Source: DATAAP01 sp041690495
Lineage (GTDB): Bacteria; Pseudomonadota; Alphaproteobacteria; CACIAM-22H2
DNA: 64,000 bases
Reading direction: 5' to 3'
Assembly (NCBI GenBank): GCA_041690495.1
Contig: JAWLHE010000008.1
Span: forward strand, 124,001 to 188,000
Shown here: piece after piece, positions 1 to 8,296 of the stretch
Layout: each line of letters begins with the position of its first letter
Numbering within the stretch: the first letter of the stretch is position 1
The notes under the pieces: generated by a model
Told to the model about the DNA's origin: nothing
Database searches by the model: none
The model's input: the letters and a program-made list of their open reading frames with translations, nothing else
Program-made: the position numbers and the translations under genes

Positions 1-345
1 TCCGTCTCGGAGACGCAGCGCATGGCCGGGATGAATTACGGGCTGCGCGGCCTGCGCTATGTCATGGCGATCCTCATACCGGCGGCGTTTCCGTCGATCC
101 TGTCCGGGCTCAAGATCGGCTGGGCTTTCGCCTGGCGTACGCTCATCGCCGCAGAGCTGGTGTTCGGCGTGTCATCGAGCTCGGGCGGTCTGGGCTGGTT
201 CATCTTCGAAAACCGTAACCAGCTCGAGACGGCATACGTTTTCGCCGGGCTGACCTGCGTCATCATCATCGGCCTGCTGGTCGAGAGCGTGATCTTCCGA
301 ACGATCGAGACGCACACCGTGCGCAAATGGGGCATGCAGCGATGA
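1..345 (+). CDS. ABC transporter permease, SsuC/TauC type (C-terminal part)
   Basis: This is the 3' end of an inner-membrane permease of the nitrate/sulfonate/taurine ABC family; the reading frame is open to the window edge, so the N-terminus is missing. The visible part starts in the cytoplasmic EAA-type loop, with the signature pattern '...YVMAILIPAAFPSILSGL', which docks the ATPase. A run of hydrophobic segments and a short basic tail (VRKWGMQR) follow. The stop overlaps the start of the next gene as ATGA, so transporter and downstream enzymes are probably translated together. The substrate cannot be read from this fragment; the downstream enzymes suggest a hydroxylated organic acid or sulfonate. 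Confidence 0.88.
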   Translation, partial: SVSETQRMAGMNYGLRGLRYVMAILIPAAFPSILSGLKIGWAFAWRTLIAAELVFGVSSSSGGLGWFIFENRNQLETAYVFAGLTCVIIIGLLVESVIFRTIETHTVRKWGMQR

Positions 346-1247
346 ACCGTCCAGGCGACAATGCCTACAAACTCCATGTCGATCCCGAGGCGGTAGAGGA
401 GGCGGCGAAGCTGCTCTATATCCGCGCCCTCAAGGTGCTGCCCGACGACATCAAGCAGGGCTTCCGCCGCCTCGATGCGGACGAAAGCGACCGCACGGCG
501 AAGACGATCCTGGCAACGATGATCGAGAACATCGCGGTTGCCGAGCGGACCGACAACCTGCTGTGCCAGGACACCGGCCTGCCGATCTACAACGTTGTGA
601 TCGGCCGCGACGTCGATGTCGACGGCGTCGCTCTGAAGGCCGCGATCCGGCGCGGGGTCGAGCGCGCAACGCGTGAGCATCCGCTGCGCTCGTCCGTCGT
701 CCACCCGATTACCCGCGTCAACGAGCACACGTCCTGCGGCATCGGCATGCCGGTGATCAATATCGACTTCTCCGACCGGCCGCACGAGCTTCGCATCGAG
801 ATGATCCCGAAAGGATCCGGCTCCGAGAACGGCTCGTTCCTCAGGATGTGCGTCCCCGCCGAGGGCGCGGACGCGATCAAGACGTTCGTGATCGATCGGG
901 TCATGGAGGCGGGCGGCAAGGTCTGCCCGCCGACCATCGTCGGCGTCGGCGTCGGCGGGACGTCGGATCTGTGCATGCATCTCGCCAAGGTCGCCGCGAC
1001 GCGGCCGCTCGGTTCGACCTGCGCCGACCCGGAGGGGGCGAAGCTGGAGAAGATGCTTGGTGATGCGGTGAATGCGCTCGGCATCGGTCCGCAGGGCCTC
1101 GGCGGCGATTCGACCGCCTTCGCGGTCCACGTCGAGCTCGCCGCAACGCACATCACCATGAACCCGGTCGCCGTGAACATCCAGTGCCATTCCGCGCGCC
1201 GTGCCACGGCGACCTTCACGCCGAACGGCGTCGAGATCGGCTTCTGA
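342..1247 (+). CDS. Class I fumarate hydratase / tartrate dehydratase, alpha subunit
   Basis: 301-residue N-terminal-domain subunit of the [4Fe-4S] class I hydro-lyases (TtdA-type fumarase family), which remove or add water on 2-hydroxy dicarboxylates. Likely cluster cysteines are C75 in 'LLCQDTGLP', C170 in 'FLRMC' and C195 in 'VCPPTIVGVGVGGTSD'. The length matches TtdA (about 300 aa). I chose the ATG at 342, not the upstream in-frame start at 327, because it overlaps the permease stop as ATGA. The beta subunit follows after 2 nt. Whether the substrate is fumarate/malate, tartrate or a related acid cannot be settled from sequence; the transporter and dehydrogenase context favours a catabolic rather than a TCA role. 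Confidence 0.9.
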   Translation: MNRPGDNAYKLHVDPEAVEEAAKLLYIRALKVLPDDIKQGFRRLDADESDRTAKTILATMIENIAVAERTDNLLCQDTGLPIYNVVIGRDVDVDGVALKAAIRRGVERATREHPLRSSVVHPITRVNEHTSCGIGMPVINIDFSDRPHELRIEMIPKGSGSENGSFLRMCVPAEGADAIKTFVIDRVMEAGGKVCPPTIVGVGVGGTSDLCMHLAKVAATRPLGSTCADPEGAKLEKMLGDAVNALGIGPQGLGGDSTAFAVHVELAATHITMNPVAVNIQCHSARRATATFTPNGVEIGF

Positions 1248-1249
1248 CC

Positions 1250-1861
1250 ATGGCACACCACGATTTCACGATGCCGGTCGTCGAGGCGCAGGTCCGCGCG
1301 CTGAAGGCCGGCGACACGGTGACGATCAGCGGCACGCTGTTCGGCATTCGCGACGCGACGCAGATCCACATGTTCGATCGCGGCCGCAAGACGCGCTTCG
1401 ATCTCAATGGCCATGCCGTGATCCACACGGCGCCGAACGTGCGCAAGGTTGACAGATCCGCCGAGTATCCCGCGGGCTACGCGCCGGTCTGCATCGGCAC
1501 GACGACCAGCGCCAGGATGGAGCGTTTCACCAGGCCGCTGATGAGCGAGAACGGCGTGCGATTCGTCATCGGCAAGGGCGGCCTCGGCGACGAGTCGGCA
1601 AAAGCCTTCGCCGAGCTGGGCGGCGCCTATCTCGCGATCATCGGCGGCACCGCGGCGCTGGAGACGACCTGGATCGAGGCGATCGAGGACGTCGATCTCG
1701 ACGATCTCAACCCCGAGAGCCTGTGGAAGTTCCGGGTGAAAGGGTTCGGGCCGCTGCTCGTGGCCATGGACAGCCACGGCGGCTCGCTCTACGACGCCGT
1801 GAAGGCTACCGCCGAGCAGCGCCGCAGCGCGGCGCTCGCCGCGATGGGCGTGAAGGCCTGA
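1250..1861 (+). CDS. Class I fumarate hydratase / tartrate dehydratase, beta subunit
   Basis: 203-residue C-terminal-domain subunit partnering the preceding alpha subunit, close to TtdB in length (about 200 aa). It carries family-typical stretches such as 'GTTTSARMERF' and 'FVIGKGGLG', and begins 'MAHHDFTMPVVEAQVRALKAGD', the normal start of this subunit. The ATG at 1250 lies two bases after the alpha stop; an in-frame start at 1184 would lie inside the alpha gene and is rejected. The two subunits together form the heterodimeric hydro-lyase active site. The next gene begins 17 nt downstream in the same direction, so this is one operon. Confidence 0.9.
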   Translation: MAHHDFTMPVVEAQVRALKAGDTVTISGTLFGIRDATQIHMFDRGRKTRFDLNGHAVIHTAPNVRKVDRSAEYPAGYAPVCIGTTTSARMERFTRPLMSENGVRFVIGKGGLGDESAKAFAELGGAYLAIIGGTAALETTWIEAIEDVDLDDLNPESLWKFRVKGFGPLLVAMDSHGGSLYDAVKATAEQRRSAALAAMGVKA

Positions 1862-1878
1862 CGGCCTCGCCGCGTGCG

Positions 1879-3603
1879 ATGAAGCGCCTGCAAACCGATA
1901 TCCTGATTCTCGGCAGCGGCGGCGCCGGGCTGCTCGCAGCGCTGCATGCGGGCAAGGCTGCGCCCGGCCTTCACATCACCGTTGCGGTCAAGGGGCTGCT
2001 CGGCAAATGCGGCTGCACGCGCATGGTGCAGGGCGGCTACAACGTGGCGCTGGCGCCCGGCGATTCAGCCGAGCGCCATTTCATGGACACGATCGAGGGC
2101 GGCAAGTGGCTCAACGACCAGGATCTGGCCTGGACGCTGGTGACGCAGGCACAGGTGCGGATCCGTGAGCTGGAGGCCGAATTCGGCTGCTTCTTCGACC
2201 GCAATCCCGACGGCACCGTGCACCAGAAGGCGTTTGCCGGCCAGACTTTCGACCGCACCGTGCACAAGGGCGACCTGACCGGCATCGAGATCATCAACCG
2301 CCTCGCCGAGCAGGTCTGGGCGCGCGGCATCCACCGGCTGGAGGAGCACCGCGCGATCGAGCTGATCAGGACACCGGCGGGCGACGCCATCGCCGGCGTG
2401 CTGTTCATCGACATGCGCAGCGGCGATTTCGTGTTCGTCCAGGCCAGGGCGGTGCTGCTTGCGACCGGCGGCGGTCCGACCATGTACAAATACCACACGC
2501 CGTCCGGCGACAAATCGTGCGACGGCATGGCCATGGCGCTGCGCGCCGGGCTGGCGCTCCGCGACATGGAGATGGTGCAGTTCCATCCCACCGGGCTAAT
2601 TGCCGGTCCCGACACGCGCATTTCGGGAACGATCATCGAGGAGGGCCTGCGCGGGGCCGGCGGCCATCTGATGGATGCGAACGGCCGGCGATTCATGCTG
2701 GACTACGATGCGCGCGGCGAGCGTGCGACACGCGACATCGTCAGTCGCGCCATGTTCGAACAGATGCGGAAGGGCGAGGCGGTGGGTCCGCATGGCGGCG
2801 TGTTCCTGACCATGCGGCATCTCGACCCGGCCATGGTCCGTCGCCAGTTCAAGGGCATGGTCGAGCGCTGCCGGGACGTCGGCTTCGATCTCGTCGGCGG
2901 CCTCGTCGAGGTCGTGCCGACCGCGCATTACATGATGGGCGGCGTGAAGTTCAATCCGGACTGCTCGACCGCGCTGACCGGCCTGTTCGCCGCCGGCGAG
3001 GACACCGGCGGGGTGCACGGGGCCAATCGTCTCGGCGGCAACGGCGTCGCTAATTCCACCGTCTTCGGCGGCATAGCCGGCGATGCAATGGCGCGTTGGG
3101 TCCAGGCGGAGTCGGCGTGGCGCGCGGCGGACGAAACGGCGCTGGCTGCTGCGGTTGCCCGCGCGCAGGCGCCGCTCGGGCGGGCGTCGGGAGACGTGGA
3201 GGCGATCCGCGAGACGCTGCATGAGTTGATGTGGGAGGAGGCTGGGATCATCCGCGATGCCGGCAGCCTGGTGCGCGCCGCTTCCGGGCTCGACGATCTC
3301 GACCGCGCCCTCGACGGGATCGGCGTCAGTGCCGCCAGCCTCGCCTTCAATCTGACCTGGCACGACTGGCTGAATCTCAAGAACCTGGTGCTGGTCAGCC
3401 GTGCCATCGTCGCCGCCGCGGTTGCGCGTGAGGATTCGCGCGGCGCCCACTTCCGCAGCGACTTTCCGGAAACCAGCGACCTCATGGGGTCGCGCTATAC
3501 CTCCATCATCTTGCGCGGCGGCCGGATCGACGTTACGACGGAGCCCGTTGCCTTCACCCGCGTGCGGCCGGGGGAAACGCTGATAAGGACCGCCGCCGAG
3601 TAG
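1879..3603 (+). CDS. Fumarate reductase/succinate dehydrogenase-type FAD flavoprotein
   Basis: 574-residue flavoprotein of the SdhA/FrdA/aspartate-oxidase superfamily. The N-terminal dinucleotide-binding loop is 'ILILGSGGAGLLAALHAG' (residues about 7-24). A 'GKCGCTRMVQGGYN' stretch near residue 50 fits the flavin-attachment/Ser-Thr region, and 'FHPTGL' marks the substrate domain. The C-terminal FAD motif is 'GGVHGANRLGGNGV'. No FrdB iron-sulfur or membrane-anchor gene is adjacent, so it may act alone as a soluble oxidase/reductase or use an unknown electron acceptor. The start at 1879 is the first ATG giving the canonical N-terminus; an open frame upstream to 1723 overlaps the previous gene. 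Position after a fumarase pair suggests interconversion of C4-type dicarboxylates. Confidence 0.87.
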   Translation: MKRLQTDILILGSGGAGLLAALHAGKAAPGLHITVAVKGLLGKCGCTRMVQGGYNVALAPGDSAERHFMDTIEGGKWLNDQDLAWTLVTQAQVRIRELEAEFGCFFDRNPDGTVHQKAFAGQTFDRTVHKGDLTGIEIINRLAEQVWARGIHRLEEHRAIELIRTPAGDAIAGVLFIDMRSGDFVFVQARAVLLATGGGPTMYKYHTPSGDKSCDGMAMALRAGLALRDMEMVQFHPTGLIAGPDTRISGTIIEEGLRGAGGHLMDANGRRFMLDYDARGERATRDIVSRAMFEQMRKGEAVGPHGGVFLTMRHLDPAMVRRQFKGMVERCRDVGFDLVGGLVEVVPTAHYMMGGVKFNPDCSTALTGLFAAGEDTGGVHGANRLGGNGVANSTVFGGIAGDAMARWVQAESAWRAADETALAAAVARAQAPLGRASGDVEAIRETLHELMWEEAGIIRDAGSLVRAASGLDDLDRALDGIGVSAASLAFNLTWHDWLNLKNLVLVSRAIVAAAVAREDSRGAHFRSDFPETSDLMGSRYTSIILRGGRIDVTTEPVAFTRVRPGETLIRTAAE

Positions 3604-3613
3604 CCAGCCGCCG

Positions 3614-4546
3614 ATGTACGACATCGTCATTACCGAGTTCATCGACCCCTGGGCGGTCGAGGATCTGAAGCGCGATTTCAAGGTCCATTACGACCGCAAC
3701 CTCGTCGACCATCCCGACGAGATCGTCCGCCTCGCCGCCGATGCGCCGGCGCTGATCGTACGCAACCGCACACAGGTCCGCGGCAAGGTGCTGGCGGGCT
3801 GCGGGAGCCTCAAGGTGATCGGCCGGCTCGGCGTCGGCCTCGACAACATCGACATGGATGAATGCGGACGGCGCGGCATCCAGGTCTTTCCTGCGACCGG
3901 CGCCAACTCGGTTTCGGTCGCGGAATACGTGATCGCGGCGATGATGGTGGGCCTGCGCAACGTCTGGCAGGCCAATGCCGACGTGCTCGCCGGCAAGTGG
4001 CCGCGCAACGACCTGATGTTCCATGAGGTCGCCGGCAAGCGGCTCGGCATGATCGGCTTCGGCGGCATCGGCCGCGAGGTGGCGAAACGGGCAAAGGCGC
4101 TGGAAGTTAACCTCTGCGGCTACGATCCCGCGGTGAAGCCGGACGATCCGGCCTGGAAGCAGTACGGCGCCACGCCGGTCGATCTCGACACGCTGTTCCG
4201 CACCAGCGACATTGTCAGCCTGCATGTCCCTTACACGCCGAAGACCCGCAATCTGATCGACGCGGCGGCGATCGCGAAGATGAAGCCGACCGCCTTCGTC
4301 ATCAACAGCTCGCGCGGCGGCATCATCGACGAGGCGGCCCTGGCCGCCGCACTCAAGGCGGGAAAGCTCGGCGGGGCCGCGCTCGATGTTTACGAGCAGG
4401 AGCCGCTGAAGAGAGGCTCGATCCTCGAAGGCGTGCCGAACCTGCTGCTGACGCCGCACATCGCCGGTGTGACGCAGGAGTCGAATGCGCGCGTGTCTTC
4501 CGTCACCGTCGCAAGCGTCCGCCGGGCGCTGAGTGCGCTCAAGTGA
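3614..4546 (+). CDS. D-2-hydroxyacid dehydrogenase (SerA/SlcC-like)
   Basis: 310-residue NAD(P)-dependent dehydrogenase of the D-isomer-specific 2-hydroxyacid family. The nucleotide loop is GFGGIG at residues 148-153. The catalytic triad is visible as R234 ('NSSRGGIID'), E263 ('EQEPL') and H282 ('TPHIAG'). The protein lacks the ACT/ASB regulatory domains of full-length phosphoglycerate dehydrogenase, so a catabolic 2-hydroxyacid substrate is more likely than serine synthesis. It directly precedes an Ldh/ComC-fold dehydrogenase, the arrangement known for the (S)- and (R)-sulfolactate dehydrogenases SlcC and ComC. No sulfolyase gene (suyAB) is visible, so sulfolactate is only one hypothesis. 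Confidence 0.88.
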   Translation: MYDIVITEFIDPWAVEDLKRDFKVHYDRNLVDHPDEIVRLAADAPALIVRNRTQVRGKVLAGCGSLKVIGRLGVGLDNIDMDECGRRGIQVFPATGANSVSVAEYVIAAMMVGLRNVWQANADVLAGKWPRNDLMFHEVAGKRLGMIGFGGIGREVAKRAKALEVNLCGYDPAVKPDDPAWKQYGATPVDLDTLFRTSDIVSLHVPYTPKTRNLIDAAAIAKMKPTAFVINSSRGGIIDEAALAAALKAGKLGGAALDVYEQEPLKRGSILEGVPNLLLTPHIAGVTQESNARVSSVTVASVRRALSALK

Positions 4547-5547
4547 GCAAGCGTCTTTCGCTGGAGGACGCCCGCGATCTCGCCGCCCGCGTCCTGATCG
4601 CCGCGGGTGTCACGCGCGAGAACGCGGACTGCGTCGCCCGGGCGCTGGTGGCGGCCGAGGCCGACGGCCAGGCGGGCCACGGCCTGTCGCGGCTGCAGGC
4701 CTATGCCGACCAGGCTCGCGCCGGCAAGGTCGACGGCAACGCCGTTCCGGTTCTGACAGAGTCGGCCGCTGCGGCGCTGATGGTCGATGCGCGCGACGGC
4801 TTCGCCTTCCCGGCGATCGAGCGCGGCCTCGCGCGCGGGGCGGAGATGGCGAAGGCCGCTGGTGTCGTCGGGATCGGCATCACCAACTCGCATCATTTCG
4901 GCGCTGCCGGCTATCATGTCGAGCCGCTGGCCGAGCGCGGCCTGATCGCGATGGTCTTCGGCAATTCGCCCGCGGCGATCGCACCCTGGGGCGGTTCACG
5001 CGCGCTGTTCGGCACCAATCCCATTGCCTTCGCCTGCCCCTGCGCCCGGCGGACGCCGCTGGTCATCGATCTCAGCCTCAGCAAGGTCGCGCGCGGCAAG
5101 ATCATGGTGGCGGCGCAGAAGGGCGAGCCGATCCCGGAGGGCTGGGCCCTGGACGCCGAGGGCAAGCCGACACGCGACGCCAAGGCAGCAATGTCCGGCA
5201 CGATGCTGCCGATGGGCGATGCCAAGGGCGCCGCACTCGTCCTCATGGTCGAGATCCTGTCGGCGGCGCTCACCGGCGCGCATTTCGGTTACGAGGCCAG
5301 CTCGTTCTTCGACGCGAAAGGGCCGCCGCCGCGCGTCGGCCAGTTCTTCTTCCTGATCGATCCGACGCGCTTCGGCGGCATGGGCTTCGCGGCGCGCGTG
5401 GCGGAGCTCGGCAAGGCGATCCTCGACCAGCCCGGCACGCGGCTTCCCGGCGAGCGCCGCCTCAAGCTGCGGGCGCAGGCGAGGGCCGATGGCATCGCCG
5501 TGGCGCCGGATCTCCTGGCCGCTCTGGTCCGTCGCGCCGGAGGCTAG
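4543..5547 (+). CDS. Ldh/ComC-family malate/L-lactate/sulfolactate dehydrogenase
   Basis: 334-residue NAD(P)-dependent oxidoreductase of the Ldh_2 fold (malate, ureidoglycolate and sulfolactate dehydrogenases), unrelated to the Rossmann family of its neighbour. Family features are 'NSHHFGAAGYH' with the catalytic His near residue 117, 'GTNPIAFACP', and the substrate/NAD region 'LVIDLSLSKVARGK'. Translation starts at GTG 4543, overlapping the previous stop as GTGA, so the two dehydrogenases are coupled. Pairing two stereochemically opposite 2-hydroxyacid dehydrogenases would allow racemisation or full use of both enantiomers via a 2-oxoacid. The gene ends in a 4-bp convergent overlap with the next gene. 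Confidence 0.9.
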   Translation: MSKRLSLEDARDLAARVLIAAGVTRENADCVARALVAAEADGQAGHGLSRLQAYADQARAGKVDGNAVPVLTESAAAALMVDARDGFAFPAIERGLARGAEMAKAAGVVGIGITNSHHFGAAGYHVEPLAERGLIAMVFGNSPAAIAPWGGSRALFGTNPIAFACPCARRTPLVIDLSLSKVARGKIMVAAQKGEPIPEGWALDAEGKPTRDAKAAMSGTMLPMGDAKGAALVLMVEILSAALTGAHFGYEASSFFDAKGPPPRVGQFFFLIDPTRFGGMGFAARVAELGKAILDQPGTRLPGERRLKLRAQARADGIAVAPDLLAALVRRAGG

Positions 5548-6227
5548 GCCTCGCGTACCAGCAGGTTGGCGCGGCAGGGCTGGTCGAAGGCGAAGCCGTC
5601 CGGGCCGCGCCGGCCGAGCCGCTCGAACTCCTCGCGGAGCGTCTCCCGATGGCGCTCGACCGCCGGGGCACGCGACGGGTCGACGGCGACCATGCGCCGG
5701 GCGAAGGCGTCGAAGTCGGCGTACTTGAACGGAGTCAGATAAATCTCCTCGCGCGTCTCGCGCAGCTTCGTGCCGGCCGCCTTGCGCAGTGCTTCGTAAG
5801 CCGCCGCGCGTACCTCCGTCTCGTCCTCGATCCGGCGCGTGACGGAGAAATAGTCGCCCTGGGCGAGCGGCTCGATGACCAGCAGCGCGCCGCCCGGCTT
5901 CAGCACGCGGGCGGCTTCCTGAAGGGCGGGCGACATGGCCTCGGCAGGCACGTGATGCAGCGCGTTGAGATAGACGATCGCGTCGATCGATCCATCCCCG
6001 AATGGCAGGGCCTCGCCGCCGGCCTCGACATAGTCCTCGCTGCCCACGCGCGGCTCGGCTTTGGCCGCCGCAAGCATGCCGGCGCCGGGCTCGACGCCGG
6101 TCGCGATCGCGCCCTCGCGGGCGAGGAAACGGGTAAGGGCGCCGTCGCCGCAACCGATGTCGAGAATCCGCTTGCCCCTGGGCGAAAGCCAATCGCGGAT
6201 CACGTCGGTGTGTTTTCTGGTCTGCAT
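5544..6227 (-). CDS. Class I SAM-dependent methyltransferase
   Basis: 227-residue class I methyltransferase. Motif I is 'ILDIGCGDGALTRFL' near the N-terminus, followed by the acidic adenosine ribose contact 'GVEPGAGML' and a motif IV-like 'IDAIVYLNALHHV'. The next segment 'EAARVLKPGGALLVIEP' is typical of the UbiE/Methyltransf_11 group. The substrate is unknown. The start is the ATG at 6227; a much longer open frame upstream on this strand is antisense to the acyl-CoA dehydrogenase and not credible. It converges on the dehydrogenase operon with a CTAG shared by both stop codons. Confidence 0.83.
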   Translation of the reverse strand: MQTRKHTDVIRDWLSPRGKRILDIGCGDGALTRFLAREGAIATGVEPGAGMLAAAKAEPRVGSEDYVEAGGEALPFGDGSIDAIVYLNALHHVPAEAMSPALQEAARVLKPGGALLVIEPLAQGDYFSVTRRIEDETEVRAAAYEALRKAAGTKLRETREEIYLTPFKYADFDAFARRMVAVDPSRAPAVERHRETLREEFERLGRRGPDGFAFDQPCRANLLVREA

Positions 6228-6308
6228 GGGGTCCGAACCTCGCCGCTGCCGCAATTGATGTGAAGCGCCGATCTTTATAATGTGCCGACCTCGACAGCGG
6301 GAGCGCAA

Positions 6309-7475
6309 ATGACTGGCGAAGAGAGCTTTCCGGAAATCCGCCGATCGGTACGCGCCTTGTGTGCGCGCTTTCCCGGAAGCTACTGGCGGGAGCTCGACCG
6401 CGAGCGGCGCTACCCGACGGAATTCGTCAAGGCGCTGACCGAGGCGGGTATGCTCGCCGTGCTGATCCCCGAGGAATACGGCGGCAGCGGGCTCGGCATC
6501 AGCGCCGCCGCGGCGATCCTCGAGGAGATCCACAAGAGCGGCTGCAACGGGGCCGCCTGCCACGCGCAGATGTATACGATGGGCACCATCCTGCGGCACG
6601 GCAGTGCGGCGCAGAAGCAGCGCTGGCTGCCCGGCATCGCCAAGGGCGAGCTGCGGCTGCAGGCTTTCGGCGTGACCGAGCCGACCGCCGGAACCGACAC
6701 GACGGCGATTCGCACTACCGCGGTGCGTCAGGACGACGGCCGCTACGTGGTCAACGGCCAGAAGGTGTGGACGAGCCGAGCCGAGCATTCGGACCTTATG
6801 CTGCTGCTGGCCCGCACCACGCCGCGCGACCAGGTGAAGAAGCGTACCGCTGGACTGTCCGTATTCGTCGTCGACATGCGCGAGGGGCTGAAGCGGGGGC
6901 TGAGCATCCGGCCGATCCGCACGATGATCAACCATGCGACGACCGAGGTGTTCTTCGACAATCTTGAGATCCCGGCGGATCACCTGATCGGCGAGGAAGG
7001 CAGGGGCTTTTCCTACATCCTCGACGGGATGAACGCGGAGCGCATCCTGATCGCCTCGGAATGCATCGGCGACGCGCGCTGGTTCATCGGCAAGGCTAGC
7101 GAATATGCGAAGAGCCGCATCGTGTTCGGCCGGCCGATCGGCCAGAACCAGGGCGTCCAGTTCCCGATCGCCAGGTCCTATGCCGCGAGCGAGGCTGCCG
7201 CCCTCATGGTGCGCGAGGCAACCAGGCTGTTCGAGGCCGGCGAGCCGTGCGGGCCGCAGGCCAACATGGCCAAGATGCTGGCCGCCGACGCGTCTTGGGG
7301 GGCCGCCGACATGTGCCTGCAGGCCCATGGCGGCTACGGCTTTGCCGAGGAATACGACGTCGAGCGCAAGTTCCGCGAGACGCGGCTCTATCAGATCGCG
7401 CCGATCTCGACCAACCTGATCCTGTCCTATCTCGCCGAGCACGTGCTCGGCCTGCCGCGTTCATACGGACCTTAA
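6309..7475 (+). CDS. Acyl-CoA dehydrogenase with relocated catalytic glutamate
   Basis: 388-residue FAD acyl-CoA dehydrogenase. Signature 1 is 'AFGVTEPTAGTDTT' (residues 119-132) and signature 2 is 'GGYGFAEEYDVERKFRETR' (341-359). After signature 2 the usual 'YEGT' catalytic glutamate is replaced ('YQIAPISTN', Pro365). A glutamate at E244 in 'MNAERIL' occupies the alternative helix-G site used by isovaleryl- and long-chain acyl-CoA dehydrogenases, so the enzyme is probably active. The start at 6309 has a GGGAG ribosome site just upstream; a GTG at 6282 is in frame but less likely. The CoA-transferase and MaoC hydratase downstream point to degradation of a branched or dicarboxylic acyl-CoA. 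Confidence 0.92.
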   Translation: MTGEESFPEIRRSVRALCARFPGSYWRELDRERRYPTEFVKALTEAGMLAVLIPEEYGGSGLGISAAAAILEEIHKSGCNGAACHAQMYTMGTILRHGSAAQKQRWLPGIAKGELRLQAFGVTEPTAGTDTTAIRTTAVRQDDGRYVVNGQKVWTSRAEHSDLMLLLARTTPRDQVKKRTAGLSVFVVDMREGLKRGLSIRPIRTMINHATTEVFFDNLEIPADHLIGEEGRGFSYILDGMNAERILIASECIGDARWFIGKASEYAKSRIVFGRPIGQNQGVQFPIARSYAASEAAALMVREATRLFEAGEPCGPQANMAKMLAADASWGAADMCLQAHGGYGFAEEYDVERKFRETRLYQIAPISTNLILSYLAEHVLGLPRSYGP

Positions 7476-8203
7476 TCGCCGACGAGCCGGACGGGATCGC
7501 CGACTGCGATCGTCCCGACGGCTTCGATGCCCGCGTAGACGCCGATTTCGTTGCCGAAGTTCCGAACCACCGTTTTGACCAGCGCCGGATCGCGCGAAGC
7601 GGTGTCGGGATCAACCGCGATCATGGCGCAGCGCTCGATCGGACAGTTGACGCGCAGCCGCGCCGGGGCATGGCCGTCGCCGAAGACGAGCGAGCCGGAG
7701 AGCCAAGACCGCTCGGTCTGTGCGTCCACCGGCTCAATCTCGATATTCGGCCGGAAGCGCCTGATATCCACCGGCCGGCCGTGACATCCCCCGACGAGGC
7801 CCGGCGTGATCGTGCTCACGACCGAAATCGGCATCGAGTCGAAGACGCCGCGCCCGATCTGGATCATGCGGACGTCCTCGCCAGCGGCCTCGCTCAATCG
7901 TTTCGCCAATTCCGGCGACTGCACCGGATGCGTGACCCCATCCGGCGTTGCAATCGTCAGCGCGGAGCGCCGCGGATCGTCGGGCTCGGCAAATCGGGCG
8001 CGGTAGAGGACCAGCTCAGGAACCTCGCGCGCGGTCAACCACGGAAATCGCGAGCCGTTCGCGGTCCGCACGAAGGCGTACTGCCGGTCGCCGTCGATGC
8101 CTGTCCAGCGCAGCTTTGCCTGCTGCAGCGATTCCCCTCGCATCGATTTGACGGGGTAGCGGTGGATCGCGTGGACTCTGCCGATTTCGATCACGTTCGA
8201 CAT
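7472..8203 (-). CDS. MOSC domain-containing protein
   Basis: 243-residue protein with an N-terminal MOSC beta-barrel domain ('IGRVHAIHRYPVKSMRGE') and a C-terminal MOSC domain containing 'RVNCPIERCAMIAVDP', whose conserved cysteine is the presumed sulfur or molybdenum-cofactor contact. Proteins of this family (YcbX, mARC) pair with reductases to reduce N-hydroxylated compounds, but no reductase domain is fused here. I chose the ATG at 8203, giving the canonical 'MSNVIEIG' start; the frame continues to 8254 but that would run into the divergent promoter region. It overlaps the acyl-CoA dehydrogenase 3' end by 4 bp and lies between that gene and its probable pathway partners on the opposite strand. 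Confidence 0.87.
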   Translation of the reverse strand: MSNVIEIGRVHAIHRYPVKSMRGESLQQAKLRWTGIDGDRQYAFVRTANGSRFPWLTAREVPELVLYRARFAEPDDPRRSALTIATPDGVTHPVQSPELAKRLSEAAGEDVRMIQIGRGVFDSMPISVVSTITPGLVGGCHGRPVDIRRFRPNIEIEPVDAQTERSWLSGSLVFGDGHAPARLRVNCPIERCAMIAVDPDTASRDPALVKTVVRNFGNEIGVYAGIEAVGTIAVGDPVRLVGD

Positions 8204-8296
8204 CCGGTTCTGTGCTTCCCGGGCCAAGACATACACGATCGGCCGTTCGCGCATAAGCGCTTGGGCCGGCGGCCGAGTGGCGATATCTTCGCCAGC

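Noticed and set aside
57..1256. 399-codon minus-strand ORF opposite the fumarase alpha subunit
   Set aside because: Antisense to a gene with clear motifs, Arg/Asp/His-rich composition typical of GC-rich shadow frames, no domain recognised.
4533..6263. 576-codon plus-strand ORF across the Ldh-type gene and the methyltransferase
   Set aside because: Runs through one real gene in a wrong frame and a second in antisense; Arg-rich, no motifs.
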